Origin: Alloalcanivorax venustensis ISO4 | GTDB taxonomy: Bacteria; Pseudomonadota; Gammaproteobacteria; Pseudomonadales; Alcanivoracaceae | Reading direction: 5' to 3' | Assembly: GCF_015356855.1 (NCBI RefSeq) | Contig: NZ_ARXR01000004.1 | Coordinates: 124,001-188,000 of the forward strand | DNA: 64,000 nucleotides | In this document: piece by piece, positions 53,323 to 61,553 of the stretch | How positions within the stretch are numbered: the stretch's first letter is position 1 | How the letters are laid out: each line of letters starts with the position of its first letter | Made by a program: the position numbers and the translations under genes | Notes under the pieces: generated by a model | Database searches by the model: none | What the model saw: the letters and a program-made list of their open reading frames with translations, nothing else | What the model was told of the DNA's origin: nothing

Positions 53323-54510
53323 ATGAGTAAGCGACAGGGTTTACCCGTGGATCTCACGGAAGAACAAATCGACGAATTCGGCCGCGAGATGGACGCCATC
53401 TATTACGAGACCCTGGAATCCCGGGGCGAGAAAGACCGGCTCTATATTCTGCGGCTGATCCGCATTCAGCGCAGCATGGCGCTGTTCGGCCGGCTCACCA
53501 TCTACGCCAGCCTGTTCCTGCTGCCCGCCTGGCCGCACGCGCTGGCCGGCTGGGGCACCACGCTGATCGTGATGGCGCTGGGTGTGATCCTGCTGGGCCT
53601 GGCGAAGATCCTTGAGAACATGGAAATCGCCCACAACGTGCTGCACGCCCAGTGGGACTGGATGAAGGATCCGGAGATCCAGTCCAACACCTGGGAGTGG
53701 GACACCATGAGCCCGTCCGACCGCTGGATGCACTCGCACAACGTAGTGCACCACACCTGGACCAACGTGCTGGAGAAAGACCTGGATGTGGGCTACGGCA
53801 TCATGCGCGTGACGCCGCTGCAGCCCTGGAAGCCGGCCTACCTGCTGCAGCCGTTCTACTTCGTAACGCTGATGCTGCTGTTCGAGGAAGGCGTGGCCCT
53901 GCACGAGCAGGCGATCATCGACGTGGGCGAAGGCAAGAAAAAACCCAAGGAAATCCTGCCGCTGATGAAACACATCGGCCGCAAGATCTGGGGCCAGGTG
54001 CGCAAGGACTACATCATGTGGCCGGGCCTGGCCGCGCTGGTGTCGATCCCGATCTCCTTCTTCGTGCCGGAATCCCCGCTCACCGTGTTCCTGCTGGTGG
54101 CCGGCGCCAACTTCGTCGCCAATATCATCCGTAACATCTGGGCGTTCGTGATTATTTTCTGCGGGCACTTCCCCGCCGACGTCTACAACTTCACCGAGGA
54201 ACAGGTGGAAGGCGAATCCCGCGGCCAGTGGTACATCCGCCAGCTGCTCGGCTCCGCCAACATCACCGGCGGCCCGCTGTTCCATGTGATGTCCGGCAAC
54301 CTGAGCCACCAGATTGAGCATCATCTGTTCCCGGATATGTGCAGCAACCGTTATCCGGAAGTGGCACCGCGCGTGAAAGCGCTGGCCGACCGCTACGGCC
54401 TGCCGTACAACTCCGCGCCCCTATGGCGGCAGTTCGGCACCACCTGGCTGAAGAACCTGCGCCTGGCGTTCCCGGGCGGCACCCTGCCGCCGGAGCCGGC
54501 GCGGGCGTAA
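53323..54510 (+). CDS. desB: Membrane fatty acyl (CoA) desaturase, DesB-like
   Basis: 395-residue membrane di-iron desaturase. The three histidine boxes are AHNVLHAQWD (about residues 104-108), HSHNVVHHTW (137-144) and HQIEHHLF (about 325). Introduces a double bond into a saturated acyl chain at the inner membrane. AGGAGG ends 5 bases before ATG 53323 and only 2 before ATG 53320, so 53323 is favoured. Operon with the DesC-like reductase. Confidence 0.92.
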   Translation: MSKRQGLPVDLTEEQIDEFGREMDAIYYETLESRGEKDRLYILRLIRIQRSMALFGRLTIYASLFLLPAWPHALAGWGTTLIVMALGVILLGLAKILENMEIAHNVLHAQWDWMKDPEIQSNTWEWDTMSPSDRWMHSHNVVHHTWTNVLEKDLDVGYGIMRVTPLQPWKPAYLLQPFYFVTLMLLFEEGVALHEQAIIDVGEGKKKPKEILPLMKHIGRKIWGQVRKDYIMWPGLAALVSIPISFFVPESPLTVFLLVAGANFVANIIRNIWAFVIIFCGHFPADVYNFTEEQVEGESRGQWYIRQLLGSANITGGPLFHVMSGNLSHQIEHHLFPDMCSNRYPEVAPRVKALADRYGLPYNSAPLWRQFGTTWLKNLRLAFPGGTLPPEPARA

Positions 54511-54626
54511 CCGGCGGGCGGCGCTCGCCGCCTTTCGGGGAAGGTAAAATCAAGTATGGCCCGATGGACAGCAATGCCTCGGGCCGCGCATTCTCGTTGC
54601 CCCAGTCATACGGAAATGACCCTGGT

Positions 54627-56252
54627 ATGCAGCGCATTGCCATTATCGGCACCGGGCCCACCGGCCTCTATACCCTTGCCGCCCTGATCGACGGCCAGCA
54701 GTCGCTGGCGATCACCCTTTATGAGGCCGGTGACCAGGCGGGCGTCGGCATGCCCTACGACGAGCATGCCAATCACCGGGCCATGCTCGCCAACATCGCC
54801 AGCATCGAGATACCGCCGTTAACCTGTACCTATCTCGAATGGCTGCGCGAGCAATCCGCCGGTTTTCTGGCCGGCTACGGCGTGGCCAAGGAGACCCTGC
54901 ACGACCGGCAGTTTCTGCCACGCGTACTGCTTGGCCATTATTTCCGTGCCCAGTTTCTGGCGTTGGTGACGAAAGCCACGGAGCGCAACCACCGGGTAAC
55001 GGTGTTCGAAGGTTGCCGGGTCACCGATCTGCAGGCCGGCGACAACGCACTGCGCCTGTGGACCAACCGCCACGCCGAGCCGGCCCACTTCGACCGCGTG
55101 GTGATCGCCACCGGCCATGTCTGGCCCTCCACGGCGGAGGGCGGACCCGGCTACTTCCCCAGCCCTTGGAGCGGCCTGATCGGCACCGCCATTCCGGCCG
55201 GCGCGGTGGGCGTGCTGGGCACCTCGCTCAGCGGCATCGACGCGGCCATGGCGGTGGCGGTGCAACACGGCTGCTTTCAGGAGCAGTCCGACGCCCCGGA
55301 CAGCACGCTGCGCTTCGAACTGAACGGGGACAGCGCGGACCTGTGCATCACCTTGATGTCCCGGTCCGGCCTGCTGCCCGAGGCGGATTTCTATTGTCCG
55401 ATTCCCCACCAGCCGCTGCGCATCGCCACGCCAGAAAGCATCACCAGGGAAATCGATGCCGGCGCCGAAGGCTTACTGGATCGCGTGTTCACCCTGATGG
55501 CCCGGGAAATCCGCGATGCGGACCCGCGATGGAGCGACGGCATCGCCCTGGAAGAACAGAACGCCGACACCTTCGCGGACGCCTATTTCGCCAACCGCGC
55601 CGAGCGCAATCCGTTCCGCTGGGCGCAACGCAATCTGCTGGAAGTGGAGCGTAACAAACGCGACCGGCACACCGTGCCGTGGCGCTACGCGCTGCTGCGC
55701 CTGCATGAGGTGGTGGAGGACATCGCGCCGCATCTCAACGAGCACGACCGGGAACGTTTCAACACCGGCCTGCGCCGGGTCTTTATCGATAACTACGCGG
55801 CGGTGCCGCCGGAATCGATCCGTCGGGTGCTGGCATTGCGCGCCGCCGGCGTGATCGATGTGCTGGCAATGGGCCAGGCGTATCAAATGGACATCGGTGA
55901 TCACGGCACCGTGATTAAAACGGCCGAAGGTGAGCACCGCTTTCAGGTGTTTATCGACGCCCGCGGGCAGAAGGCCCTGGACCTCACCGACCTGCCCTTC
56001 CCCCGGCTGCGGGATCAGTTGCTGGCGCACAGCGACGAACTGCCGCCGGTGGGCGACAACTACACGCTGATGGTGCCGGAGATCGGCGGCCATCGTATCG
56101 CGCTCGCGGCACTGCCGTTTCTAATGCACGACCGCCCCTTCGTGCAGGGCATCGCGGTGTGCGCGGAAATCGGTGCCACCATCGGCGGCTCGATTCATCG
56201 CGCGGCGCAACGCCGCCGCCCCTGGTTAGCCGGCTACGACGACGAGCATTGA
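54627..56252 (+). CDS. FAD/NAD(P)-binding protein (YdhS-like)
   Basis: 541 residues. Begins MQRIAIIGTGPTGLY, a dinucleotide-binding motif at the very N-terminus, and has GVGMPYD, a VVIATGHVWP motif, and GVLGTSLSGIDAAMAV as a second nucleotide site. This is the COG4529/pyr_redox_9 pattern of large FAD proteins with no firm function. The start at 54627 is set by the dinucleotide fold; ATG 54564 would add 21 residues. Same strand as desB, but 116 bases apart. Confidence 0.82.
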   Translation: MQRIAIIGTGPTGLYTLAALIDGQQSLAITLYEAGDQAGVGMPYDEHANHRAMLANIASIEIPPLTCTYLEWLREQSAGFLAGYGVAKETLHDRQFLPRVLLGHYFRAQFLALVTKATERNHRVTVFEGCRVTDLQAGDNALRLWTNRHAEPAHFDRVVIATGHVWPSTAEGGPGYFPSPWSGLIGTAIPAGAVGVLGTSLSGIDAAMAVAVQHGCFQEQSDAPDSTLRFELNGDSADLCITLMSRSGLLPEADFYCPIPHQPLRIATPESITREIDAGAEGLLDRVFTLMAREIRDADPRWSDGIALEEQNADTFADAYFANRAERNPFRWAQRNLLEVERNKRDRHTVPWRYALLRLHEVVEDIAPHLNEHDRERFNTGLRRVFIDNYAAVPPESIRRVLALRAAGVIDVLAMGQAYQMDIGDHGTVIKTAEGEHRFQVFIDARGQKALDLTDLPFPRLRDQLLAHSDELPPVGDNYTLMVPEIGGHRIALAALPFLMHDRPFVQGIAVCAEIGATIGGSIHRAAQRRRPWLAGYDDEH

Positions 56253-56261
56253 GACACCGGT

Positions 56262-56672
56262 TTACGGGTTCAGGACCTGGTCCTCGGTGAGGTTCTCGGT
56301 GTCCTCCGCGAACGAAAAGAACGAGGGTTTCCGGTCGATAAAAATCTGCCCGGACAGCGTCCAGGCGTCGCTGTCTTCCAGCAGCCCCACCGGCAGGGCG
56401 TAGTGGTTTTCTTCGATGTACCGGAAGAAGATATGGGTGCCGCAGTGCTTGCAGAAGCCGCGTTCGGCGAACGACGACGATTGGAATCTGGCGATGTGCT
56501 CCTCACCCTGGAAGATGACGGCCTGCTCGCACTCGGCGGCGAACATGGGGCCGCCGCCCCACTGGCGGCACATCTTGCAGTGGCAGACGACAACCTTATC
56601 GGTCTTGGGCTTTGCGATAACGCCGACCGCGCCGCAGAGGCAGGCGCCGCGATGTTCGGTTCTGGAATCCAT
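56262..56672 (-). CDS. GFA-family zinc protein
   Basis: 136 residues with zinc cysteines C11/C13 (ACLCGAV), C30/C32/C35 (CHCKMC) and C74/C77 (FCKHCG), the GFA/CENP-V fold. The family was named for glutathione-dependent formaldehyde activation, but most members are uncharacterised. Convergent with the FAD protein (9-base gap). Confidence 0.88.
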   Translation of the reverse strand: MDSRTEHRGACLCGAVGVIAKPKTDKVVVCHCKMCRQWGGGPMFAAECEQAVIFQGEEHIARFQSSSFAERGFCKHCGTHIFFRYIEENHYALPVGLLEDSDAWTLSGQIFIDRKPSFFSFAEDTENLTEDQVLNP

Positions 56673-56700
56673 AATCCTCTCCTGGCCGGGTTAGCGGGAC

Positions 56701-57036
56701 CTAGCTGAAAAGCAGGAAAGCACTCAGTGCCAAAGAAGCACCGGAGACCAGCAGGGCGACGGCAAGGGCGAGCCTGTATTTGGCGAAGCGGGCCTCCGAC
56801 TCCCTGGCCGCCATTTCCATGCCGTCCAGGGCCTGCTGCAGTTTGTCCGCCAGCACCTGCACGGCTTCCGCGTTGTGGGTGGCGGCTTCCTGCAGCTCCT
56901 GGATCTGCTTGGCCACCACCGGGTCGGCCTGGCCGGCTTCGGCGCCACGGGACGTGAACGCGGGGATCGCGATCGAGGCGATCTGGGCCACGTAGGGCGC
57001 GACGGCTTTGAGGATCGGGATCAGGGGTGCTGCCAT
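56701..57036 (-). CDS. Small tail-anchored coiled-coil protein, unknown
   Basis: I do not recognise this 111-residue protein. An N-terminal moderately hydrophobic stretch (PYVAQIASIAIPAF) is followed by a helical, heptad-like middle (VVAKQIQELQEAATHNAEAVQVLADKLQQAL in part) and a strong C-terminal membrane helix (about 88-110) with almost nothing after it. It could be a tail-anchored or pore-associated scaffold. Codon use looks native. 28 bases downstream from the GFA gene in orientation order (upstream of it on the minus strand), so the two may share a transcript. Confidence 0.7.
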   Translation of the reverse strand: MAAPLIPILKAVAPYVAQIASIAIPAFTSRGAEAGQADPVVAKQIQELQEAATHNAEAVQVLADKLQQALDGMEMAARESEARFAKYRLALAVALLVSGASLALSAFLLFS

Positions 57037-57147
57037 AGTCTTTCCTCCAGTTTGATCCTCATCCTACCGTTATCAGGGCGCCGCGCCTGCCCCGACTTCG
57101 TCGAGCATTTCGCCATCTTGCACAGGGTTGGGCTCCGGGGGCAGAAT

Positions 57148-57166
57148 AGTACCAATTATTGGTACT
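57148..57166. promoter_or_regulatory. ParD operator
   Basis: AGTACCAA-TTA-TTGGTACT, a perfect 8-bp inverted repeat 13 bases before the parD start. Just upstream, TTGCAC (57118-57123) and CAGAAT (57142-57147) with an 18-base spacer form the promoter. This is the usual autoregulatory arrangement of parDE loci. Confidence 0.7.
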
Positions 57167-57179
57167 TTCGAGGTGCGCC

Positions 57180-57422
57180 ATGCCAAAGAACACCAGCATC
57201 AGCCTCGGCGAGCATTTCGACACCTTCGTCGCGGAGCAACTGAAAAGCGGACGCTATAGCTCCACCAGCGAGGTGGTGCGAGCGGGGCTGCGCCTGCTCG
57301 AGGACGCGGAGACCCGCCTCGGCACCCTCCGGAAAATGCTCCAGGACGGCGAAAACAGCGGCGTCGCCGACTACGATTACGACAGCTTCATTGAGGAACT
57401 GGACCGGGAAGACGCCACCTGA
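57180..57422 (+). CDS. parD: ParD-type antitoxin, orphan
   Basis: 80 residues. The N-terminal ribbon-helix-helix (NTSISLGEHFDTFVAEQLKSGRYSSTSEVVRAGLRLLED in outline: SISLGEHF, YSSTSEVVRAGLRLLE) is intact, and the acidic C-terminus that wraps the toxin is present. It normally represses its own operon and neutralises ParE. The cognate parE immediately downstream is destroyed, leaving this as a solitary antitoxin. Confidence 0.9.
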   Translation: MPKNTSISLGEHFDTFVAEQLKSGRYSSTSEVVRAGLRLLEDAETRLGTLRKMLQDGENSGVADYDYDSFIEELDREDAT

Positions 57423-57576
57423 TGCCCACCTTTACGCTTTCCAGGAAGGCCAAAGCGGATCTACGCGCCATCGCACGCTACACGGAACGTCGCTGGGGGC
57501 GCGAGCAACGTGCGGCGCCGTGCACATCGTGCGCATTCTGCATAAGCGCATGATGCCCCACGAACACTTTTCCTGA
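57422..57576 (+). pseudogene. parE: parE toxin remnant (internal deletion and frameshift)
   Basis: Starts with one-base overlap at the parD stop. About 30 codons encode a normal ParE N-terminus (MPTFTLSRKAKADLRAIARY, then TERRWGREQR). The frame then runs into TGA at 57551. The typical ParE C-terminus (VHIVRILHKRMMPHEHF) is present in another frame and ends at 57576. About half of a ~96-residue toxin is missing between the two parts, so no active toxin can be made. Confidence 0.88.
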
Positions 57577-57595
57577 GTGGCTCAAACCAAGCCGA

Positions 57596-59794
57596 TTAGC
57601 CAGCCAGATTGCTTCCCGCCCTCGCCGCACGGGCGGCGTGCAGCTTCTTGTAGCTTTCGATCAGGCGCTGGTGTTTTTCCAGGCCGTCCAGGCGTGTGTT
57701 GGTGGGCGTCAGGCCGTGGAAGCGGACGCTGCCGTCCACCGAGCCCACCACCGCGTCCAGGGTGTCGTCGCCGTACATCCGGCGCAGGTTGCGCAGGTAG
57801 TCGTCCAGCTCCAGCTCGTCGTCCAGAAGGATCTCCAGCACCGCGCTGACGGCGCGGTAGAACAGGTTGCGCTCGACGGTGTTGTCGTTGAACTGCAGGA
57901 AGGCTTCCACGCGCTCCAGGCCTTCCTCGTGCTGGCCCAGGGCAAGGCTGATCAGCAGTTTCAGCTCCAGCACGGTGAGCTGGCCCCAAACGGTGTTCTC
58001 GTCGAACTCGACGCCGATCAGCGTAATGATGTCGGTGTAGTCGTCGATCTGGCTCTCTTCCAGGTGCTCCACCAGATCGGCCAGCTGGTCGTCGTCGAGG
58101 ACGTGCAGATTGAGAATGTCCTCGCGGTAGTCCAGCGCCTTGTTGGTGTTGTCCCACACCAGGTCTTCCACCGGGTAGACCTCGGAATAGCCCGGCACCA
58201 GGATGCGGCACACCGGCGCCCCCAGGTCCTCGTGCACGGCCATGTAGACCTCTTTGCCCAGGTCCTCGAGGATGCCGAACAGGTTCTCCGCTTCCTGCTG
58301 GGTGCTTCCGGAAAAGTCCCATTCGTGGAAATCGTAGTCGGCGTTGTCGCTGAAGAAGCGCCAGGAGACCACGCCGGTGGAGTCGATGAAGTGCTCCACA
58401 AAGTTGTTCGGCTCGCTCACCGCCAGGCTGTTGAAGGTGGGCAACGGCACGTCGTTCAGATTCTCGAAGCTGCGGCCCTGCAGCAGCTCGGTGAGGCTGC
58501 GCTCCAGCGCCACCGCCAGGCTCGGGTGCGCGCCGAACGACACGAACACGCCGCCGGTGCGCGGGTTCATCAGCGCCACGCAGGCCACCGGGAACTGGCC
58601 GCCCAGGGAGGCGTCCTTGACCAGCACCGGGAAGCCCTGGGCCTCCAGCGCTTCGACACCTTCCACCAGGTTCGGGTATTTCGCCAACACGTCCGCCGGC
58701 ACATCCGGCAGCGCCAGCTCTTCCTCGATGATCCGCTTCTTCACCGCCCGCTCGAAGATCTCCGACAGGCACTGTACCTGCGCCTCCGGCAGCGTGTTGC
58801 CCGCGCTCATGCCGTTACTGAGGTAAAGATTCTCGATCAGGTTGGACGGGAACCACACCGTCTCGCCGTCGGAGCGGCGCTGGAACGGCAGCGAGCAGAT
58901 GCCGCGCGCTTCGTTGCCGGAGTTGGTGTCGATCAGATTGGAGCCGCCCAGTTCGCGCTCGGGATCGAAGATCGCCCGGCAATGGGCATCCAGAATCTCC
59001 TCGGGCAGCTCGTCGTTGGGGCCCGGCTGAAACCACTGCTCGTTGGGGTAATGCACGAAGGCGCTGTTGGCGATCTCCTCGCCGAAGTACTGGTCGTTGT
59101 AGAAGAAGTTGCAGCTGAGCCGCTCGATAAACTCGCCCAGCGCCGAGCACAGCGCGCTCTCCTTGGTGGCGCCCTTACCGTTGGTGAAGCACATCGGCGA
59201 GGCGGCGTCGCGGATGTGCAGCGACCACACATGCGGCACGATATTGCGCCAGGAGGCGATCTCGATCTTCATGCCCAGGTCCTCGAGGATCCCGGTCATG
59301 GTGGCGATGGTTTCCTCCAGGGGCCGGTCCTTGCCCTCGATGTAGGTGCGCGCCTCGCCGTCGATGCCGGCCATCAGCAGCGCCTGGGCGTCTTCGTCCA
59401 GGTTCTCCACCGTCTCGATCTCGAACTCCGGCCCGGTCTGCACCACCTTCTTCACCGTGCAGCGGTCGATGGAGCGCAGAATGCCCTGGCGGTCCTTGTC
59501 GGAGATGTCCTCCGGCAGCTCCACCTGAATCTTGAAAATCTGGTTGTAGCGGTTCTCCGGGTCGACGATGTTGTTCTGCGACAGCCGGATGTTGTCCGTG
59601 GGAATGTCCCGCGCCTTGCAGTACACCCGCACGAAATAGGCCGCGCACAGCGCCGACGACGCCAGGAAGTAATCGAACGGGCTGGGCGCCGAGCCGTCGC
59701 CCTTGTAGCGGATCGGCTGGTCGGTGACCACGGTGAAGTCGTCGAACTTGGCTTCGAGGCGGAGGTTGTCGAGGAAATTGACGTTGATCTGCAT
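57596..59794 (-). CDS. ycaO: OsmC-YcaO fusion protein
   Basis: 732 residues. Residues ~1-140 are an OsmC-like domain with its two cysteines (SSALCAAYF and DRCTVKK). The remainder is collinear with E. coli YcaO (586): SWRNIVPHVWSLHIRD, FTNGKGATKESALCSALGE, SNGMSAGNT, LGGQFPVACV and a C-terminal TPR-like region. The YcaO core uses ATP to activate amide backbones; E. coli YcaO supports beta-methylthiolation of ribosomal protein S12. No RiPP precursor or dehydrogenase is nearby, which favours the housekeeping role. Confidence 0.92.
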   Translation of the reverse strand: MQINVNFLDNLRLEAKFDDFTVVTDQPIRYKGDGSAPSPFDYFLASSALCAAYFVRVYCKARDIPTDNIRLSQNNIVDPENRYNQIFKIQVELPEDISDKDRQGILRSIDRCTVKKVVQTGPEFEIETVENLDEDAQALLMAGIDGEARTYIEGKDRPLEETIATMTGILEDLGMKIEIASWRNIVPHVWSLHIRDAASPMCFTNGKGATKESALCSALGEFIERLSCNFFYNDQYFGEEIANSAFVHYPNEQWFQPGPNDELPEEILDAHCRAIFDPERELGGSNLIDTNSGNEARGICSLPFQRRSDGETVWFPSNLIENLYLSNGMSAGNTLPEAQVQCLSEIFERAVKKRIIEEELALPDVPADVLAKYPNLVEGVEALEAQGFPVLVKDASLGGQFPVACVALMNPRTGGVFVSFGAHPSLAVALERSLTELLQGRSFENLNDVPLPTFNSLAVSEPNNFVEHFIDSTGVVSWRFFSDNADYDFHEWDFSGSTQQEAENLFGILEDLGKEVYMAVHEDLGAPVCRILVPGYSEVYPVEDLVWDNTNKALDYREDILNLHVLDDDQLADLVEHLEESQIDDYTDIITLIGVEFDENTVWGQLTVLELKLLISLALGQHEEGLERVEAFLQFNDNTVERNLFYRAVSAVLEILLDDELELDDYLRNLRRMYGDDTLDAVVGSVDGSVRFHGLTPTNTRLDGLEKHQRLIESYKKLHAARAARAGSNLAG

Positions 59795-59909
59795 GGGGAA
59801 ACTACCGGAATTAAGGAGTGTGGCGCGCCATGGCCTTCGGTGGGCGGCATTATCCCGGTTTTGGGGCGGTTCGTCTTGGTTGGCTAAAGCCCGGTCGGGT
59901 TAACCCTGG

Positions 59910-60212
59910 CTAGACCCCCCTGTCATGAATCTCATACGGGCGCAGCAACTGGCTGCAACGACGCACTGTCAGAACATCGATCCGCTCTTTGACGCTATAG
60001 ATCACTCGATACTGACCGACGATGACCTCCCGAATACGCCGGGCACCGACCTCGGGAACAATGCGCCCGCTCTCAGGAAACTCGACTAGCCGCCCCACCA
60101 CGGAAAACAGCTCGTCCGCCCAATCGACCGCCGCCTTGGGATTGTCCTCCGCGATATACAGAGCGATATCCTCGACGCGCTCCAAAGCAAGCGGGGACCA
60201 GACAATGTTCAT
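59910..60212 (-). CDS. RelE/ParE-family toxin
   Basis: 100 residues. Pattern NIVWSPLALERVEDIALYIAEDNP at the start, FPESGRIVPE, and the YRVIYSVKERIDVLTVRR strand near the end are typical of ParE/RelE toxins. Starts with a 4-base overlap at the end of the antitoxin gene. Type II system; whether it poisons gyrase or cleaves mRNA cannot be told. Confidence 0.9.
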   Translation of the reverse strand: MNIVWSPLALERVEDIALYIAEDNPKAAVDWADELFSVVGRLVEFPESGRIVPEVGARRIREVIVGQYRVIYSVKERIDVLTVRRCSQLLRPYEIHDRGV

Positions 60213-60490
60213 CGCGACAGCCGGTCCATAATCCGCGCTTTCGCATCCTCATGGGAGACGCCATCGCCCGCGGCGATCTGTTCTTCCGCTTTATAGATCT
60301 CTTCTAGGACCTCCAGGCGCTCCTGCATCCGTTCATATTCGTGGGCATCGACCAGAACCGCCACGCCACGCCCGCGCTGGGTCAGCACCATCGGGCGGCG
60401 GGTTTCCTGGATCTGCTTTACGAACGTGGCGACGCCTGCCCGGAATTCGGACAGAGGGCGGATATCTTCATCGACATGGACCCGTGACAT
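60209..60490 (-). CDS. Phd/YefM-family antitoxin
   Basis: 93 residues. RPLSEFRAGVATFVKQIQETRRPMVLTQRGRGVAVLVD is the Phd/YefM DNA-binding fold (seen as PLSEFRAG...LTQRGRGVAVL), with an acidic helical C-terminus that binds the toxin. ATG 60490 has AGAGG upstream; longer starts lack one. First gene of the operon, with a TGTACGC inverted repeat in front. Confidence 0.9.
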   Translation of the reverse strand: MSRVHVDEDIRPLSEFRAGVATFVKQIQETRRPMVLTQRGRGVAVLVDAHEYERMQERLEVLEEIYKAEEQIAAGDGVSHEDAKARIMDRLSR

Positions 60491-60501
60491 GGGAACCTCT
60501 T

Positions 60502-60531
60502 TGTACGCCATAAAGTACAAATTAGCGTACA
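60502..60531. promoter_or_regulatory. Toxin-antitoxin operator
   Basis: TGTACGC (60502-60508) and GCGTACA (60525-60531) are perfect inverted arms; a further GTACA (60515-60519) pairs with the first TGTAC. The nested repeats start 12 bases upstream of the antitoxin ATG and fit cooperative antitoxin binding. Confidence 0.65.
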
Positions 60532-60586
60532 TTTTCGCCCAGCGAAGAACAAGCCCAGGCGATAAACCTCACGGGCTGTTACCCGG

Positions 60587-60672
60587 TCAGCCCGGGGCGG
60601 GTTCGCCGAACAGCTTGCCGCCGCCGGCCCAGTCGGAGGTGGCGATGTCTTCGAAGATCACATAGATACGGG
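60587..60672 (-). pseudogene. Possible C-terminal remnant of a tautomerase-like gene
   Basis: Directly after the ygiD stop on the same strand, a short open stretch reads RIYVIFEDIATSDWAGGGKL, then FGEPAPG, and stops at 60587. The SDWAGGGKLFGE pattern resembles the C-terminal end of tautomerase-family proteins. No start or upstream part exists, as ygiD abuts it, so it may be what remains after a deletion. Weak call. Confidence 0.35.
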
Positions 60673-61458
60673 TTATTGAAATGCGTAGACGTCCATAGCC
60701 AGCACACCGTACTCATAGCCGGCGTGCAGATGTTCCATTGTCGCCCCGTCACCCGCCGCGCCCAGCGCGACGAACAGCGGAGACAGGTGTTCTTCGGAAG
60801 GGTGGTTGCGGGCGGCGAACGGCGCCTGCTCGCGGTAGCGCACCAGGGACGCCGCGTCGCCCGCCTCCAGCCGTTGTTTCATCCAGGCGCTGAAGTCGCT
60901 CACCCAGGACGGCACGGCGGCATCGATGTCGGCGCCCCGAAACTCGTACAGATTGTGCGTCAGCGAGCCGGAGCCGATCACCAGCACCCCCTCATCGCGC
61001 AGGCTGGACAGCGCCCGGCCGATGCGCAGGTGTTCGGCCGGCGAGGCGCCTCGTACCACGGAAATCTGCGCCACGGGAATATCCGCCTGGGGGTACATCA
61101 GACGCAACGGCACCCAGGCGCCATGGTCCAGCCCGCGGGTGGCGTGGGTCTGCGCCGTCACGCCCTGCCGCTCCAGCTCGGCCACCGCGCGGGCGGCGAC
61201 CTCCGGGGCGCCCGGCGCGCCGTACTCAATCTCGAACAGAGCGCGCGGAAAACCGCCGAAATCATGGATGGTCTGCGGGTCCGGCGTCAGGGACACCGCC
61301 GGCGCGGCGGACGTCTCCCAATGGGCGGACGCCACCAGAATCGCCTTGGGCCTGGGCAGGGTGTCGCCAAGCGTCAGCAGGAACCGGTGGGCTAGGCTCT
61401 CCTGGATCGCCAGCATCGGCGAACCGTGGGATATAAACAGCGTCGGCAAACGAGTCAT
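60673..61458 (-). CDS. ygiD: 4,5-DOPA dioxygenase extradiol-like (YgiD/LigB family)
   Basis: 261-residue class III extradiol dioxygenase fold. Metal ligands are in FISHGSPMLAI (His), VASAHWET (His), GLDHGAWVPL (His) and SGSLTHNL (His). Length and motif order fit the YgiD/DODA branch, which opens catechol rings. GGAGG before ATG 61458. Divergent from a LysR regulator, a pairing common for this family. Confidence 0.92.
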   Translation of the reverse strand: MTRLPTLFISHGSPMLAIQESLAHRFLLTLGDTLPRPKAILVASAHWETSAAPAVSLTPDPQTIHDFGGFPRALFEIEYGAPGAPEVAARAVAELERQGVTAQTHATRGLDHGAWVPLRLMYPQADIPVAQISVVRGASPAEHLRIGRALSSLRDEGVLVIGSGSLTHNLYEFRGADIDAAVPSWVSDFSAWMKQRLEAGDAASLVRYREQAPFAARNHPSEEHLSPLFVALGAAGDGATMEHLHAGYEYGVLAMDVYAFQ

Positions 61459-61491
61459 GGTTACCTCCAACAATGGCGACCAGCCTACTTG

Positions 61492-61521
61492 TTGACACCA
61501 TCGGGATAAACGCCGTATCAA
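61492..61521 (+). promoter_or_regulatory. Promoter of the LysR gene
   Basis: TTGACA, 18-base spacer, TATCAA, about 33 bases before the LysR start. The -35 is a perfect match. The same 95-base region serves the divergent ygiD and should hold the LysR binding site. Confidence 0.5.
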
Positions 61522-61553
61522 TTAACTGTCTGTTCCGATTTTCGAGACAATCA

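Noticed and set aside
57638-59887. 749-codon open frame on the plus strand opposite the OsmC-YcaO gene
   Set aside because: It mirrors the third-position GC bias of the real gene; it lacks any recognisable motif and the opposite strand matches YcaO throughout.
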